64,000 nucleotides of DNA, taken from Acinetobacter sp. WCHA55. GTDB lineage: Bacteria; Pseudomonadota; Gammaproteobacteria; Pseudomonadales; Moraxellaceae. Position 1 is the first letter of the stretch. Each line of letters opens with the position of its first letter. The notes below the pieces were generated by a model, which was given only the letters and a program-made list of their open reading frames with translations, searched no databases and was not told where the DNA came from. Positions 47,724 through 57,689 of the stretch are shown piece after piece. The translations under genes and the position numbers were made by a program. The stretch is from positions 1,178,001 to 1,242,000 of the forward strand of contig NZ_CP032286.1 of NCBI RefSeq assembly GCF_002165305.2, given 5' to 3'.

Positions 47724-48797
47724 TTATTCCCCTACAACTGATGAAGCAGGTTCAACAGCGGCATGTGCTTCAGATGAAGCAGCCCCGTGAGCACCCGCAG
47801 TCGCTGAGTGATCAGCACCGTGATAGTTGCTCATATATTTGCTGATGACTGACTTAAACAAGCCTTCCTCTACAGAAGAGTAGTAAGTCACAGGGTGTGG
47901 CTTAGTTGGATAAGGCTTCATTGCCTCAGCAGCAGCCTTCTCTTCAGGAGTTTTTGCTTTTGAAATCAAAACTTCAATTTGGTGTTTACCACGGTTACCG
48001 TCACGTAAAGACTCAAATTCAGCTTGATCTAAAATTGTTTTTTGTACAGCTTTAGGATTAATGCTTGTACCGTTACCTGCTTTAACTGCAGCAACCCATT
48101 CAGCGAATTGAGCGTCAGTTACAGAGTGAGCACGGAAGCGCATTTGCGAGAAGCCGTAGCCTGAATAGTTCGAAGAGAAACCGCGGTAGCCTTCAGCTGG
48201 GCTAGTTCCATCTGCTAACAAATTCAAGTGCGTTTGCATGCCTGCCATTGCATAAATTTGACCACCTAACGCAGGGATGAAGAACGAGTTCATCGTGAAG
48301 TTAGAGGTAATTTTAAGTGCAACTGGAGTTTTTTCAGGGAAACGAATTTCGTTAACCGTAGCAATGTTAAGATCAGGGTAAATGAAGATCCATTTAAACT
48401 GTTCTGCAATGACTTGAATATTTACAGGTGCTTTATCAGATTCGAGCGGGCGGTAAGGGTCATACTTGTGTGAACCCCACCAAGTTAACCAAGCCAGAAT
48501 GCCAATAATAATGACAGGAATACCCCAAACTACAATTTCAATTGCAGTAGAGTGTGCCCATGTAGGTTTATAGTCTGCATCTTTATTCGACGCGCGATAT
48601 TTCCAACCAAACCATAATGCCATTACGACTGATGGAATAACCACCAATAGCATTAAATAGATCGCAGTCATCATTAAGTCAGATTGACCTTGTGCAACTG
48701 GACCTTTTGAGTTTAGAAGTACCATATCACCACCACACCCAGTTAAGAGCGCGGCAATCGCAGATAAAGACAATACAGCTAAAATCGTTTGTCTCAT
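47724..48797 (-). CDS. cyoA: Cytochrome bo3 quinol oxidase subunit II CyoA
   Basis: A 357-residue lipoprotein (lipobox LLTGC) with two membrane segments and a cupredoxin domain that lacks the CuA ligands, as in quinol oxidases. The C terminus is an unusual Ala/His/Ser-rich tail of about 35 residues. First gene of the operon, three bases before cyoB. Confidence 0.95.
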   Translation of the reverse strand: MRQTILAVLSLSAIAALLTGCGGDMVLLNSKGPVAQGQSDLMMTAIYLMLLVVIPSVVMALWFGWKYRASNKDADYKPTWAHSTAIEIVVWGIPVIIIGILAWLTWWGSHKYDPYRPLESDKAPVNIQVIAEQFKWIFIYPDLNIATVNEIRFPEKTPVALKITSNFTMNSFFIPALGGQIYAMAGMQTHLNLLADGTSPAEGYRGFSSNYSGYGFSQMRFRAHSVTDAQFAEWVAAVKAGNGTSINPKAVQKTILDQAEFESLRDGNRGKHQIEVLISKAKTPEEKAAAEAMKPYPTKPHPVTYYSSVEEGLFKSVISKYMSNYHGADHSATAGAHGAASSEAHAAVEPASSVVGE

Positions 48798-49055
48798 TTT
48801 ACAACCTCGGTGAAGAGTCCCATTCCCTAATAAAATTGGGATAGCGATTAAAGTGTCGCATGATTGAAAAGTTTCTTTTTAAGTCTAAAAACACTTCTCA
48901 ATCATAAGACACCGCTACGTTGTAGGGCATTATGCCTCATATCGACAAACTAAGCTATACGTAAAGATGCTTTAAATGACTGTTATAAAAACCGATTTTT
49001 TCACTCGGAATTTTATAATTTATCTAGGGATTTATATTGAATATCAATAAACTGC
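48798..49055. promoter_or_regulatory. cyo promoter region with a long inverted repeat
   Basis: The region upstream of cyoA holds no ORF. At 48853-48912 the arms GTGTC-gc-ATGATTGA and TCAATCAT-aa-GACAC pair over 13 bases with one two-base internal loop, and AAGT/ACTT extends the stem inside. A small TCCCA/TGGGA stem (48817-48842) lies nearer the start. Promoter boxes could not be placed with confidence. Confidence 0.45.
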
Positions 49056-49057
49056 GG

Positions 49058-49083
49058 AAAACTGAGGGACGCCAAACCTCAGC
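49058..49083 (-). terminator. Terminator after the GYF/RDD gene
   Basis: Stem CTGAGG / CCTCAG with a nine-base loop is followed by TTTT on the minus strand, about 16 bases after the stop at 49099. Confidence 0.55.
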
Positions 49084-49098
49084 TTAAATATGGTCAAA

Positions 49099-49866
49099 TT
49101 ACTGCTTAATGACCTTGGTTTTCGCCAGCTTATCGTGCAAAGTTTGACGCTTTGTACTTAAACCAAAGACGTGATCGATGATGGTAATAAACGGCATGAA
49201 CAACATGTTGAGCACAATAAAGACGACGCTGCGTAATGTGAATGCACGTAAGAGGCTGACTTTTTCATTGGTTTCAACGTCTACAATTTTAATTTTGGTG
49301 ATTTTTTTACCAATACTTTGGCCGCTTTTTGCTAAGAAAAAGGCCTGTATACCGAGCATAATTAGTAGGTAAATCCCCATGGTGGTCCATGCTTCAGTAG
49401 GAATCAAACTGAACAGTTGTGCTTGCAGTTCACTGGCCTGAGTTGCTGTAGTAGCCGCTTGCATTTTTTGCTGAATTTCAGTCAGTTCACCAAATTTATC
49501 TGCTTGTAAAAAGAACGAGGGAATCGCAGCGGCAGGAAGCCAAAGAAGTAAATCAATAACTTTGGCTAAGACGCGTGTGCCTATTGATGCTAGTTCAGGT
49601 TGAGCAACTTTCACCGCTGTGCGGTTTGGCTGTGAAAATTGATTTGGCGTATGCATTGGCTCAGGAATAGGAGGCTGAGGCTGATAACCTACAGGTTCAT
49701 ACGCCAGTTTTCCTTGGGTGAGTTCACCTAAAGCTTTCCATTCAGGCATACCTTGATGCCAAACTAAATCCGTCAATAAAACTTGTTGGCTTGCGAGCAT
49801 TTGATTCAACTGCTCTAAGGTATATGGACCGGCTTGTTGATTATTTCGTGCCAAGTAAATCTGCAT
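49099..49866 (-). CDS. GYF_2-RDD membrane protein
   Basis: A 255-residue protein. Residues 1-50 form a GYF_2 domain (MQIYLARNNQQAGPYTLEQL, then VWHQGMPEWKALGEL), a peptide-binding fold. After a Pro/Gln-rich linker comes an RDD domain (about 93-250) with three membrane segments and the family's Arg in IGTRVLAKVIDLLLW and the Asp-bearing later motif. Function unknown, possibly transport or envelope protein-protein contact. Confidence 0.8.
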   Translation of the reverse strand: MQIYLARNNQQAGPYTLEQLNQMLASQQVLLTDLVWHQGMPEWKALGELTQGKLAYEPVGYQPQPPIPEPMHTPNQFSQPNRTAVKVAQPELASIGTRVLAKVIDLLLWLPAAAIPSFFLQADKFGELTEIQQKMQAATTATQASELQAQLFSLIPTEAWTTMGIYLLIMLGIQAFFLAKSGQSIGKKITKIKIVDVETNEKVSLLRAFTLRSVVFIVLNMLFMPFITIIDHVFGLSTKRQTLHDKLAKTKVIKQ

Positions 49867-50206
49867 ATAAACTTAATCTCAAAATATAAGTTGGGATATT
49901 CAAATAATAAATATATTTGTTTTTAGATTAAAAACAAATAAAAAATCTATGGTAAAACATGTGGATAGTCTAGAGAATTTCAAGTTGAAATTAACCAAAA
50001 CTACACAAATTGCGGGACAGTGTAGCAAGGATTATGCTTCTTCTTCTAGTTTTATCGCAATGTGACCTTCTCTCAATTAAGATGTTGATGCATGAATGTC
50101 AAAATTTGCCTAGAGTATGTATAAATACGCTTGTTTCAATTTGAATGTGCTGAATCCTGTATAAAAAAAAGACCCATGAAGGGTCTTTTTTTATTGCATC
50201 AGAAAT
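49867..50206. other. Intergenic region between the GYF/RDD gene and ppsA
   Basis: No gene is seen. It should carry the GYF/RDD promoter at its left end and holds the ppsA terminator at its right end. Confidence 0.6.
50164..50195 (-). terminator. ppsA terminator
   Basis: Stem AAAAGACCC / GGGTCTTTT with an ATGAA loop, followed by a T run on the minus strand, about 15 bases after the ppsA stop. Confidence 0.85.
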
Positions 50207-52585
50207 TTAAGCTTTTTGAGCTTTTTCTTCAGCAAGGAAGAACCAAGTATCTAATACTGAGTCAGGGTTAAGTGATACAGATTCGATGCCTTGTTCCATC
50301 AGCCATTGCGCAAGATCTGGATGATCTGATGGGCCTTGACCACAGATACCCACATATTTACCTGCTTTACGGCATGCATGAATTGCCATAGAAAGCAGTG
50401 CTTTGACTGCTGGGTCACGTTCGTCAAATAGGTGAGATACGATACCAGAGTCACGATCTAGACCAAGTGTTAACTGGGTTAAGTCGTTTGAACCGATAGA
50501 GAAGCCATCGAAGTGTTCAAGGAACTGTTCAGCCAATAATGCGTTTGTTGGTAACTCACACATCATGATCACTTTTAGACCATTTTCACCACGTTTCAGA
50601 CCGTTTAACGCCAATAACTCAATGACACGCTTCGCTTCGTGTACAGTACGTACGAAAGGAATCATGATTTGAATGTTGGTTAAGCCCATTTCGTCACGTG
50701 CTTTTTTCAACGCGCGACATTCTAACTCGAAGCAATCACGGAAGTTGTCAGATACATAACGGCTTGCACCACGGAAACCCAACATCGGGTTTTCTTCTTC
50801 AGGTTCGTATAATTTACCACCGATCAAGTTCGCATATTCATTTGACTTAAAGTCAGACATACGAACAATCACAGGCTTATCTGCAAATGCTGCAGCAAGG
50901 GTAGAAATACCTTCAACCAGTTTTTCAACATAGAATTCGATTGGTGATGCATAACCCGCAGTACGTGCCATCACAGCAGCACGTGTTTCACGTGGCAAGC
51001 TGTCAATGTTCAACAAAGCTTTAGGGTGGACACCGATCATACGGTTAATGATGAATTCTAGACGTGCAAGGCCAATCCCTTCATTTGGAATTTGTGCAAA
51101 GTCAAATGCACGGTCTGGGTTACCGACGTTCATCATTACTTTGAATGGAAGCTCTGGCATAGATTCGATTGAGTTAGTTTGAATCTCGAAATCTAAAGAA
51201 CCTTCGTAGATGAAACCTGTATCACCTTCAGCACATGAAACAGTTACTTCTTGACCATCTACTAGAACTTCAGTTGCATTACCACAACCAACGATTGCTG
51301 GAACACCTAATTCACGTGCAATAATTGCTGCGTGACACGTACGACCACCACGGTTAGTGACAATCGCAGCGGCACGTTTCATTACTGGTTCCCAGTCTGG
51401 GTCAGTCATGTCAGATACAAGCACGTCACCATCTTGTACTTTGTCCATTTCTTTAATAGACGTCACAATACGTACTTTACCAGAACCAATACGCTGTCCG
51501 ATTGAACGACCCTCACAAATTACTGTGCCTTTTTGCTTCAAAAGGTAGCGTTCCATGGTGCCGACGTTTTCACGGCTCTTTACTGTTTCAGGGCGCGCTT
51601 GAACGATATAAATTTGACCGTCATCGCCATCTTTTGCCCACTCGATGTCCATTGGAGAACCATAGTGGTTTTCAATGATTAGCGCTTGTTTTGCAAGTTC
51701 TTGTAGTTCGTGGTCGTTTAATGCGAATTGTTGACGCTCTTGTTTTTCAACATCAACCACAACAACTGACTTACCAGCAGAGGCTTCTTCACCATAAATC
51801 ATTTTTTGGTGTTTAGAACCCAAATTACGACGGAGCACAGCGTGCTTGCCTGCATTTAAAAGTGGTTTAGAAAGGTAGAATTCGTCAGGGTTTACTGCAC
51901 CTTGAACGACCATTTCACCCAAACCATAAGATGCAGTGATGAAGACTACGTCACGGAAACCTGATTCAGTGTCGAGTGTAAACATTACACCCGCTGCACC
52001 AGTTTCAGAGCGAACCATACGCTGAACACCAGCAGATAATGCCACAACATCATGCGCAAAGTTTTGGTGTACACGGTAAGAGATTGCACGGTCGTTATAC
52101 AGTGATGCAAATACTTCTTTGATCGCGATCAATACGTTGTCGATACCGCGAATGTTTAAGAAAGTTTCTTGTTGGCCTGCAAAAGAAGCATCTGGTAAAT
52201 CTTCTGCTGTCGCAGAAGAACGAACGGCAACCGCGATGTCTGGGTTGCCGTTTGAAAGCTCTGCAAATGCTTTACGAACTTCTTGTTCGAGTTCTGCCGT
52301 AAGTGGAGTATCTACAATCCATTGGCGAATTTTAGCGCCCGTTTCAGCAAGAGCATTTACATCATCAACATTGAGAACTTTTAACTCTGCATTGATTTTA
52401 GCGTTTAGGCCACTTTGCTCGAGAAATTCACGATATGCTTGAGCTGTAGTAGCAAAGCCACCTGGTACAGATACACCTGCATTTGATAGGTGGCTGATCA
52501 TTTCACCTAAAGATGAGTTTTTCCCACCTACAAGTTCAACGTCGTGTTTCCCTAATTTTTCTAGACCAATTACGCGCGCTTCCAA
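50207..52585 (-). CDS. ppsA: Phosphoenolpyruvate synthase PpsA
   Basis: The start is the TTG at 52585, with GGAG eight bases upstream, giving 792 residues that begin [15 protein letters not shown]; frames starting further upstream lack family match. Marks are the ATP-binding [21 protein letters not shown] region, the phospho-His loop [15 protein letters not shown] and the C-terminal GICGQGPSD with the active-site Cys. It turns pyruvate into PEP for gluconeogenesis. It is divergent from its regulator ppsR. Confidence 0.95.
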   Translation of the reverse strand: MEARVIGLEKLGKHDVELVGGKNSSLGEMISHLSNAGVSVPGGFATTAQAYREFLEQSGLNAKINAELKVLNVDDVNALAETGAKIRQWIVDTPLTAELEQEVRKAFAELSNGNPDIAVAVRSSATAEDLPDASFAGQQETFLNIRGIDNVLIAIKEVFASLYNDRAISYRVHQNFAHDVVALSAGVQRMVRSETGAAGVMFTLDTESGFRDVVFITASYGLGEMVVQGAVNPDEFYLSKPLLNAGKHAVLRRNLGSKHQKMIYGEEASAGKSVVVVDVEKQERQQFALNDHELQELAKQALIIENHYGSPMDIEWAKDGDDGQIYIVQARPETVKSRENVGTMERYLLKQKGTVICEGRSIGQRIGSGKVRIVTSIKEMDKVQDGDVLVSDMTDPDWEPVMKRAAAIVTNRGGRTCHAAIIARELGVPAIVGCGNATEVLVDGQEVTVSCAEGDTGFIYEGSLDFEIQTNSIESMPELPFKVMMNVGNPDRAFDFAQIPNEGIGLARLEFIINRMIGVHPKALLNIDSLPRETRAAVMARTAGYASPIEFYVEKLVEGISTLAAAFADKPVIVRMSDFKSNEYANLIGGKLYEPEEENPMLGFRGASRYVSDNFRDCFELECRALKKARDEMGLTNIQIMIPFVRTVHEAKRVIELLALNGLKRGENGLKVIMMCELPTNALLAEQFLEHFDGFSIGSNDLTQLTLGLDRDSGIVSHLFDERDPAVKALLSMAIHACRKAGKYVGICGQGPSDHPDLAQWLMEQGIESVSLNPDSVLDTWFFLAEEKAQKA

Positions 52586-52741
52586 AGTTGTTACTCCACT
52601 TTTGCAGTATTTAATCACTATCTTGGCATCAGATTATAACAAATCTACTTAGCTTTTTGATTTTACTAAGCGACAGTCATGTAAGATCGGTTTACTATAA
52701 AGATTATATAGCACTAAGACAAATTTTTGAGGAGAATTTTA
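52586..52741. promoter_or_regulatory. Divergent ppsA / ppsR promoter region
   Basis: A TATAAT (52633-52638 on the minus strand) fits a -10 box for ppsA, about 48 bases before its start. On the plus side, TATAAA/TATATA stretches near 52695-52707 could serve ppsR. No clear -35 boxes were found. Confidence 0.45.
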
Positions 52742-53578
52742 ATGTCAGGAAGTAAACAATTTAAGCGGAGTGTTTTTTTTGTATCTGATGGTACTGCCAT
52801 TACCGCTGAAACCCTTGGACACTCACTATTGGCGCAGTTTCCAAATGTTGACTTTGACATTCATATTATTCCTTATATTAGCTCTGAAGAAGCTGCTACA
52901 AATGTCGTTGCTGAGATCAATTTAAGGGCACAACAAGACGGACAAAAGCCACTGGTTTTTGACACTTTAGTCGACCCGTACGTGCGTGACATAATTAATA
53001 CTGCAAATGCTATAAATCTTGATGTATTTGAAGGGCTTATTAGTAAATTATCTGAAGAGTTAGGAACGCCACCTACAACTTTAGTCGGACAGACCCATGC
53101 AGTGACCGATTCGGAGTCTTATAAAGCACGTATTGATGCGGTGCATTTTGCTTTAGATAACGATGACGGTGCACGTACACGCCACTATGACAAGGCTGAC
53201 CTGATTCTGATTGGGGTGTCACGTTCGGGTAAAACGCCGACGTCAATTTATTTGTCATTACAGTTTGGGATTCGTGTTGCAAACTATCCTTTGACTGAAG
53301 AAGACTTGGATGACAACCGTTTACCTGCGGTACTTCGCGCGCATAAACAGAAGCTTTTTGGTTTGATGATTGATGCTGAACGCCTTGTTGCTATCCGCTC
53401 TGAACGTAAAGCCAATAGCCGTTATGCAAGTTTCAGCCAGTGTCAAATGGAACTTCGCGCAATTGAAGGAATTTATATTTCTGAAGGGATTAAATACTTA
53501 AATGTCTCTGAAATGTCGATTGAAGAAATTTCAACCCGTGTACTCCAAATGACGGGTTTAAAACGTCGCATTGGTTGA
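52742..53578 (+). CDS. ppsR: PEP synthase regulatory protein PpsR
   Basis: The ATG at 52742 has GAGGAG seven to eight bases upstream and gives 278 residues. The P-loop is GVSRSGKTPTS (about residues 152-162), typical of the bifunctional kinase/phosphorylase that switches PpsA off (ADP-dependent phosphorylation) and on. Divergent pairing with ppsA supports the call. Confidence 0.95.
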   Translation: MSGSKQFKRSVFFVSDGTAITAETLGHSLLAQFPNVDFDIHIIPYISSEEAATNVVAEINLRAQQDGQKPLVFDTLVDPYVRDIINTANAINLDVFEGLISKLSEELGTPPTTLVGQTHAVTDSESYKARIDAVHFALDNDDGARTRHYDKADLILIGVSRSGKTPTSIYLSLQFGIRVANYPLTEEDLDDNRLPAVLRAHKQKLFGLMIDAERLVAIRSERKANSRYASFSQCQMELRAIEGIYISEGIKYLNVSEMSIEEISTRVLQMTGLKRRIG

Positions 53579-53588
53579 TACTGTCATT

Positions 53589-53626
53589 ACATTATAAAGC
53601 GTCATATTGATGATGCTTTATAATGT
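53589..53626 (+). repeat. Long hairpin after ppsR
   Basis: An 11-bp perfect stem CATTATAAAGC / GCTTTATAATG (53590-53600 and 53615-53625) with an inner TCAT/ATGA stem starts 11 bases after the ppsR stop. It has no T run, so it may be a weak terminator or transcript-end structure. Confidence 0.5.
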
Positions 53627-53656
53627 TGATCAATATAAAAATACAGATTAGATCAA

Positions 53657-54385
53657 ATGAAAATAATATCAAAATGCCTATTGGCTGTATGTTGTTTTGC
53701 TCATTTTAATATGGCCTTATATGCGAAAAATATATCAATTCAGCAGGCTGAACAGGCCATTAATCAAAAATATGCAGCGCTAGATTTTTATGCGGTGAAT
53801 CATCAGATCGAAAGTGATGTGGTTGATTTAATCCGTGAAAATGCAGAAAGTTATGCTTATTCTTTCCCCAAATTGACCGAAAATCTTAGACTAAAGATTA
53901 ATGCCTCGCCGGACCAACTGCTTAAATTCTATACCTTTGATGTAGGCGGTGGCGGTACCATGGGTGAATTTTCATCCTATGTGCAGATGAAATCAAGCAC
54001 GTCCACAAAACTTCAGCCTTTAGAAACAGGCTATATTTTAAAGATTGACCAAGTAAAATTGGGTGTACTGCCGATTTATCTGATTCAAAGTTATTACAAA
54101 GGCGATAGCTGTCACGGTCTCTATCAAATTCAAGCCTTTAAAATGCATGCTCAAGTTTTGACAGCCACACCAATTTTCCAGACCAAGAAAAAGCAGTTAA
54201 GTTCGATTGAAGTAGATTATGACTGTCATGATGACGAAGAGCGACGCGGTTCATATATTCGTGTTTCAAAAGACTTAAACAAGATTGATATCACTTTATT
54301 AGATCAAAACAGCCACCCGACTGGAAAGTACTTACGTTATCAGCGTTCAAATACAGGTTATCAGTATGTAGGTGTGACGAAATAA
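53657..54385 (+). CDS. Secreted protein of unknown function
   Basis: A 242-residue protein with a signal peptide (about 23 residues, ending ...NMALYA). The mature part has a Gly-rich turn (DVGGGGTMGEF) and two cysteines (DSCHGLY and DYDCHDDEE) that could bond. I do not recognise the family; it is probably periplasmic. It is 78 bases after ppsR and convergent with the next gene. Confidence 0.65.
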   Translation: MKIISKCLLAVCCFAHFNMALYAKNISIQQAEQAINQKYAALDFYAVNHQIESDVVDLIRENAESYAYSFPKLTENLRLKINASPDQLLKFYTFDVGGGGTMGEFSSYVQMKSSTSTKLQPLETGYILKIDQVKLGVLPIYLIQSYYKGDSCHGLYQIQAFKMHAQVLTATPIFQTKKKQLSSIEVDYDCHDDEERRGSYIRVSKDLNKIDITLLDQNSHPTGKYLRYQRSNTGYQYVGVTK

Positions 54386-54419
54386 ACAGTGGGCAAGTAG
54401 GGAAACTTACTCTACATTG

Positions 54420-54983
54420 TTAATGGTTATAGGTGGTAATGATCACATCGACTGGATATTCGGCGCCATCTAAACTTTGAATGTCATGTTCTCGAATTTT
54501 AACGATTGGCCAAGTGATGAGCTTACAGTTGTCGCGTTGTAGAGCATGATAGTAATGATCGGACTTGAAAAATTTAAGTTTATCGGCAGCGGAGTTGGGT
54601 TTAAGTTGGTGTCTAAGCCATGGGTCTTGAACTTGGGTTTCTAAAAAGCGTAAAGCCAGTAGACATTTGATGCGCGTGTTAAATAGACGTCGGTTCTTAA
54701 TAACCAGTGGATGTTGAATTAAGCGCTGAATTCCGCGCTCTGTTTTCGGCAAGATAAATTGTGGCACATTTTGAAAAACATAGACCGATTGAGCAACCTG
54801 ACAAACAGACTCGAGGGCAGTTACTGTATGTTGGTCCGTGCCAATAATCGCGATACGTTGCTCAGCAAAAGTATGTTGTTTAATTTCCGATGAGGGAATC
54901 AGCTGCCCTTTAAAATGCTGAAAATATTCGGGATGGTTTTGAAATAAACCAGATATGTTGTCTGTTGAATGTAAATTGACCAT
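54420..54983 (-). CDS. Truncated Baeyer-Villiger / flavin monooxygenase-like protein
   Basis: A 187-residue protein that matches only the NADP-binding middle of flavin monooxygenases: RIAIIGTDQHTV in place of the GxGxxG/A loop, VYVFQNVPQFILPK (family: VFQRTPxWxLPR), HYYHALQRDNCKLIT, and PVDVIITTYNH where full enzymes have the DVIxxATG motif. The FAD domain and C-terminal part are missing, so it cannot be a working monooxygenase. A good ribosome site (AAGGA, six to seven bases) precedes the ATG, so it may still be made. Confidence 0.6.
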   Translation of the reverse strand: MVNLHSTDNISGLFQNHPEYFQHFKGQLIPSSEIKQHTFAEQRIAIIGTDQHTVTALESVCQVAQSVYVFQNVPQFILPKTERGIQRLIQHPLVIKNRRLFNTRIKCLLALRFLETQVQDPWLRHQLKPNSAADKLKFFKSDHYYHALQRDNCKLITWPIVKIREHDIQSLDGAEYPVDVIITTYNH

Positions 54984-55165
54984 GCTCTATCCTTAATTGT
55001 TTTTTTATCGTCTTTCCTTAATTTGTTATTTTTAGTGTTTTTGCTCTAAAAAGGCAAAGTGATAAATTGTCTGAGCAGTCACGCTTACTTTAGTCTAGAC
55101 ATAGCAGCAGTTTTTGTAGGGACTTTAGATATCGGCTGAGATTTTAGTTATTCATTTATGCATGT

Positions 55166-55199
55166 CGCCTTATGGGTATGTATTAATACGCATAAGGCA
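55166..55199 (-). repeat. Hairpin downstream of the LLM oxidoreductase gene
   Basis: GCCTTATG / CATAAGGC (55167-55174 and 55191-55198) encloses GTAT/ATAC. No T run follows, so termination here would need help; it lies 18 bases after the stop. Confidence 0.5.
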
Positions 55200-55216
55200 G
55201 ACAGATTGATATGTAC

Positions 55217-56218
55217 TTAGCTATTTTTGATCTGCATGAGATGTTCAAAGTTTTCTAAACGTTTGTCCGTGTCATAAATGTCGCAGGTGAAAATGAATTC
55301 ATCGACATCATATTCTAGAAGTAGCTGTTTCAAGCCTTCTTTCACCGTGCCATTGGAACCGATTTGTGCCATAGCATAAAAACTGTCTACCGACATTTTT
55401 TCCGCAGGTGACCATAGACCGTCCATACTGGTAATCGGTGCTTTTAACTTTAAACTTTGACCGCGCATGAGACCTAAAACCCGTTGGTAGGCGCTGGTCG
55501 CTAGATATTCAGCTTCAGCATCGGTTTCAGCAACAACCGTCGGGACACCCATAGATACATAAGGTTTTGATAAGTATTCAGAGGGTTCAAAGTTTTCGCG
55601 ATAGAGCTGAATCGCTTGTTTCAGCATACGCGGTGCAAAGTGTGATGCAAAAGAGTAGGGAAGTCCGAGTTTTGCTGCCAGTTGTGCACTAAATAAGCTT
55701 GAACCGAGTAGCCATACAGGTACATGTGTCCCTTGTCCTGGCGTTGCAATGATGCGCTGATTTGGCTCAGCATCTTTAAAGTAATGCAGAATTTCTAAAA
55801 CATCTTGTGGGAACTGATCTTCGGTTTCTTGACGGCCACGGCGAAGTGCACGCATGGTCACTTGGTCTGTGCCGGGCGCTCGACCTAAACCTAATTCGAT
55901 CCGATTTGGATAGAGTGTCGCAAGCGTGCCGAATTGCTCCGCCACAATCAGTGGGGCATGGTTCGGGAGCATGATACCTCCTGAACCCACTTTTAAAGTT
56001 GAAGTATTCGCGAGTAAATAGCCGAGTAGCACCGCAGTTGCAGAGCTGGCAATACCATCCATATTATGATGTTCCGCAAGCCAAAGTCGGCTGTAACCTA
56101 AGCGCTCAGCTTGTTGGGCCAACTTTAAGCTATGCTGTAAGGTGAGTTGTACAGTTTGATCTTCGCGGACAGGAGCTAATTCTAAAATAGAAAATTGAGT
56201 CTCGGACAAAGTGCGCAT
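55217..56218 (-). CDS. LLM-class flavin-dependent oxidoreductase
   Basis: A 333-residue bacterial-luciferase-like TIM barrel. The start [37 protein letters not shown] and [41 protein letters not shown] regions are typical of the YhbW-like clade, which uses FMN. Substrate unknown. It stands alone with AT-rich sequence upstream. Confidence 0.88.
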   Translation of the reverse strand: MRTLSETQFSILELAPVREDQTVQLTLQHSLKLAQQAERLGYSRLWLAEHHNMDGIASSATAVLLGYLLANTSTLKVGSGGIMLPNHAPLIVAEQFGTLATLYPNRIELGLGRAPGTDQVTMRALRRGRQETEDQFPQDVLEILHYFKDAEPNQRIIATPGQGTHVPVWLLGSSLFSAQLAAKLGLPYSFASHFAPRMLKQAIQLYRENFEPSEYLSKPYVSMGVPTVVAETDAEAEYLATSAYQRVLGLMRGQSLKLKAPITSMDGLWSPAEKMSVDSFYAMAQIGSNGTVKEGLKQLLLEYDVDEFIFTCDIYDTDKRLENFEHLMQIKNS

Positions 56219-56456
56219 TCTACTTCTCAGTTTTGCTTTATATATCGAAATAATGCGATATAAGTGCTGTTTTGTATATCGATTTTATTCGATATTCTGG
56301 TTGTTTTGTATAAGGTATTGATTTAAAAATGAAACTAAATATCTAATCAACATTGTTGAACCGCACTAGTCATACATGCATTTAAAGCAAAAAAAAAGTA
56401 GGTTGCTGTATTTAGCATAACAACTTGGTATCTTTTTTGAGTATAGTCGTCAGATA

Positions 56457-56484
56457 AATAAAAAGCACCCGAAGGTGCTCTTTT
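56457..56484 (-). terminator. Terminator after the first glycine-zipper gene
   Basis: Stem AAAAGCACC-CGAA-GGTGCTCTTTT, a TTCG tetraloop on the minus strand followed by TTTTTATTT. Its core, GCACCCGAAGGTGC, recurs at 57217-57230. Confidence 0.85.
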
Positions 56485-56508
56485 ATTTGAAAATGTTTTA
56501 GGTGGTAC

Positions 56509-57036
56509 TTAGCGTTTACCGTTTTTGTACCAACCCAAATGACGGCCATTGTCACCACGGTAGTTGCGACCATTATATTTATAATTGCTGTTACGATAGC
56601 CACGGCTGTCGTAACGACGATCATAACGGTCATCGTAACGGCGGTCATATTCATCATCATAACGACGGTCTTCAGAGACTTTTTTACCTAGAACTGCGCC
56701 ACCCGCTGAACCTAGACCAGCACCAATATACCCACCATTGGTACCGCCCATGTTTTTACCTACGGTATAACCACCCGCACCACCGAGTGCTCCACCAATG
56801 ATTGCACCATTACGGTCTCGTTTGTTGGCCGAAGCTGCTGCACCTGCACCACCACCAATGGCAGAACCAATCATCGCGCCTGTTTGTCCACCCATTTGAT
56901 TACCTATCGCAGCACCGACAACACCACCTAATGCAGACGTTAGTGCAGTATTGGTTGTGTTCCCTGCATATGTTGTGGTCATCGTTAATGCAGAAGCTGC
57001 AATGACGGTACTCATTAAAATTGATTTAATTTTCAT
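56509..57036 (-). CDS. Glycine-zipper envelope protein, copy 1
   Basis: The ATG at 57036 has TTAGGAG seven bases upstream; a frame extended to 57237 crosses the upstream terminator and is rejected. The 175-residue product has a signal peptide (to about residue 24) and a glycine-zipper region with repeated GxxxG turns (for example GAMIGSAIGGGAG and GGYTVGKNMGG), then a charged Arg/Asp/Tyr-rich tail. Such proteins sit in the outer membrane or envelope. Paralogue of the next gene. Confidence 0.78.
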   Translation of the reverse strand: MKIKSILMSTVIAASALTMTTTYAGNTTNTALTSALGGVVGAAIGNQMGGQTGAMIGSAIGGGAGAAASANKRDRNGAIIGGALGGAGGYTVGKNMGGTNGGYIGAGLGSAGGAVLGKKVSEDRRYDDEYDRRYDDRYDRRYDSRGYRNSNYKYNGRNYRGDNGRHLGWYKNGKR

Positions 57037-57212
57037 TTTTAAACTCCTAAGAGCATGTCTATTTTGTCTTGATTTCACTTTAGCGAAACAAGTGGGAAGA
57101 ATAATGAAGAGAAACTTTGTCGAACCCGTTGCTTTGGTAAGTGCTGTGTAACGACTCTTCGTATTTTCTACCAGTTTGGCTGATGTGTTATTGCGTCTAA
57201 ATCTGTGCCATA

Positions 57213-57233
57213 AAAAAGCACCCGAAGGTGCTT
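57213..57233 (-). terminator. Terminator after the second glycine-zipper gene
   Basis: AAAGCACC-CGAA-GGTGCTTT with TTTTTTA after it on the minus strand; near-identical to the terminator at 56457-56484. Confidence 0.85.
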
Positions 57234-57260
57234 TCAATGACTTCTTTACGATGCGTTCAA

Positions 57261-57689
57261 TTAACGGTGTTTACGGTGTTTCTTTTTCCATTTTTTACTT
57301 TGGTAAGAATCATATTGTTTGTCTTTTGAAATTTTGTTACCGAGAGCTGCCCCGCCTGCTGCACCGAGAGCAGATCCAACGTAGCCGCCATTGGTGCCGC
57401 CCATGCTTTTACCTACGGTATAGCCTGCACCACCACCAATAGCACCGCCAATAGCAGATTCAGTACGGTTGCGTTTGTTGCTCGCTACGGCTGCACCACC
57501 TGCACCACCAAGTGCTGCGCCGATAGTTGCACCAGTTGTACCACCCATATTTTTACCAATCGCTGTCCCTGCAACACTACCTAAAGCACTTGCTGCTGCA
57601 ACGCGAGTTGTGCTATCTGCATAAGCAGTCGCAGTAAACATAGATGCTGTTGCTAATGTTGCTGACATTAAGAGTGTATTAAGTTTCAT
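57261..57689 (-). CDS. Glycine-zipper envelope protein, copy 2
   Basis: The ATG at 57689 has GGAG six bases upstream and gives 142 residues: signal peptide (to TAYA), then the same glycine-zipper as copy 1 (GKNMGGTTGATIG, GGGAGYTVGKSMGG), ending in a Lys/His-rich tail instead of the Arg/Asp tail. The two genes and their terminators look like an old tandem duplication. Confidence 0.78.
   Translation of the reverse strand: MKLNTLLMSATLATASMFTATAYADSTTRVAAASALGSVAGTAIGKNMGGTTGATIGAALGGAGGAAVASNKRNRTESAIGGAIGGGAGYTVGKSMGGTNGGYVGSALGAAGGAALGNKISKDKQYDSYQSKKWKKKHRKHR

Noticed and set aside
56502..57005. Open frames on the plus strand across the glycine-zipper gene
   Set aside because: They are His/Tyr-rich complements of glycine codons, not proteins.
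57037..57237. 67-codon N-terminal extension of the first glycine-zipper gene
   Set aside because: It would run through the neighbouring terminator and bury the signal peptide; a strong ribosome site supports the ATG at 57036.
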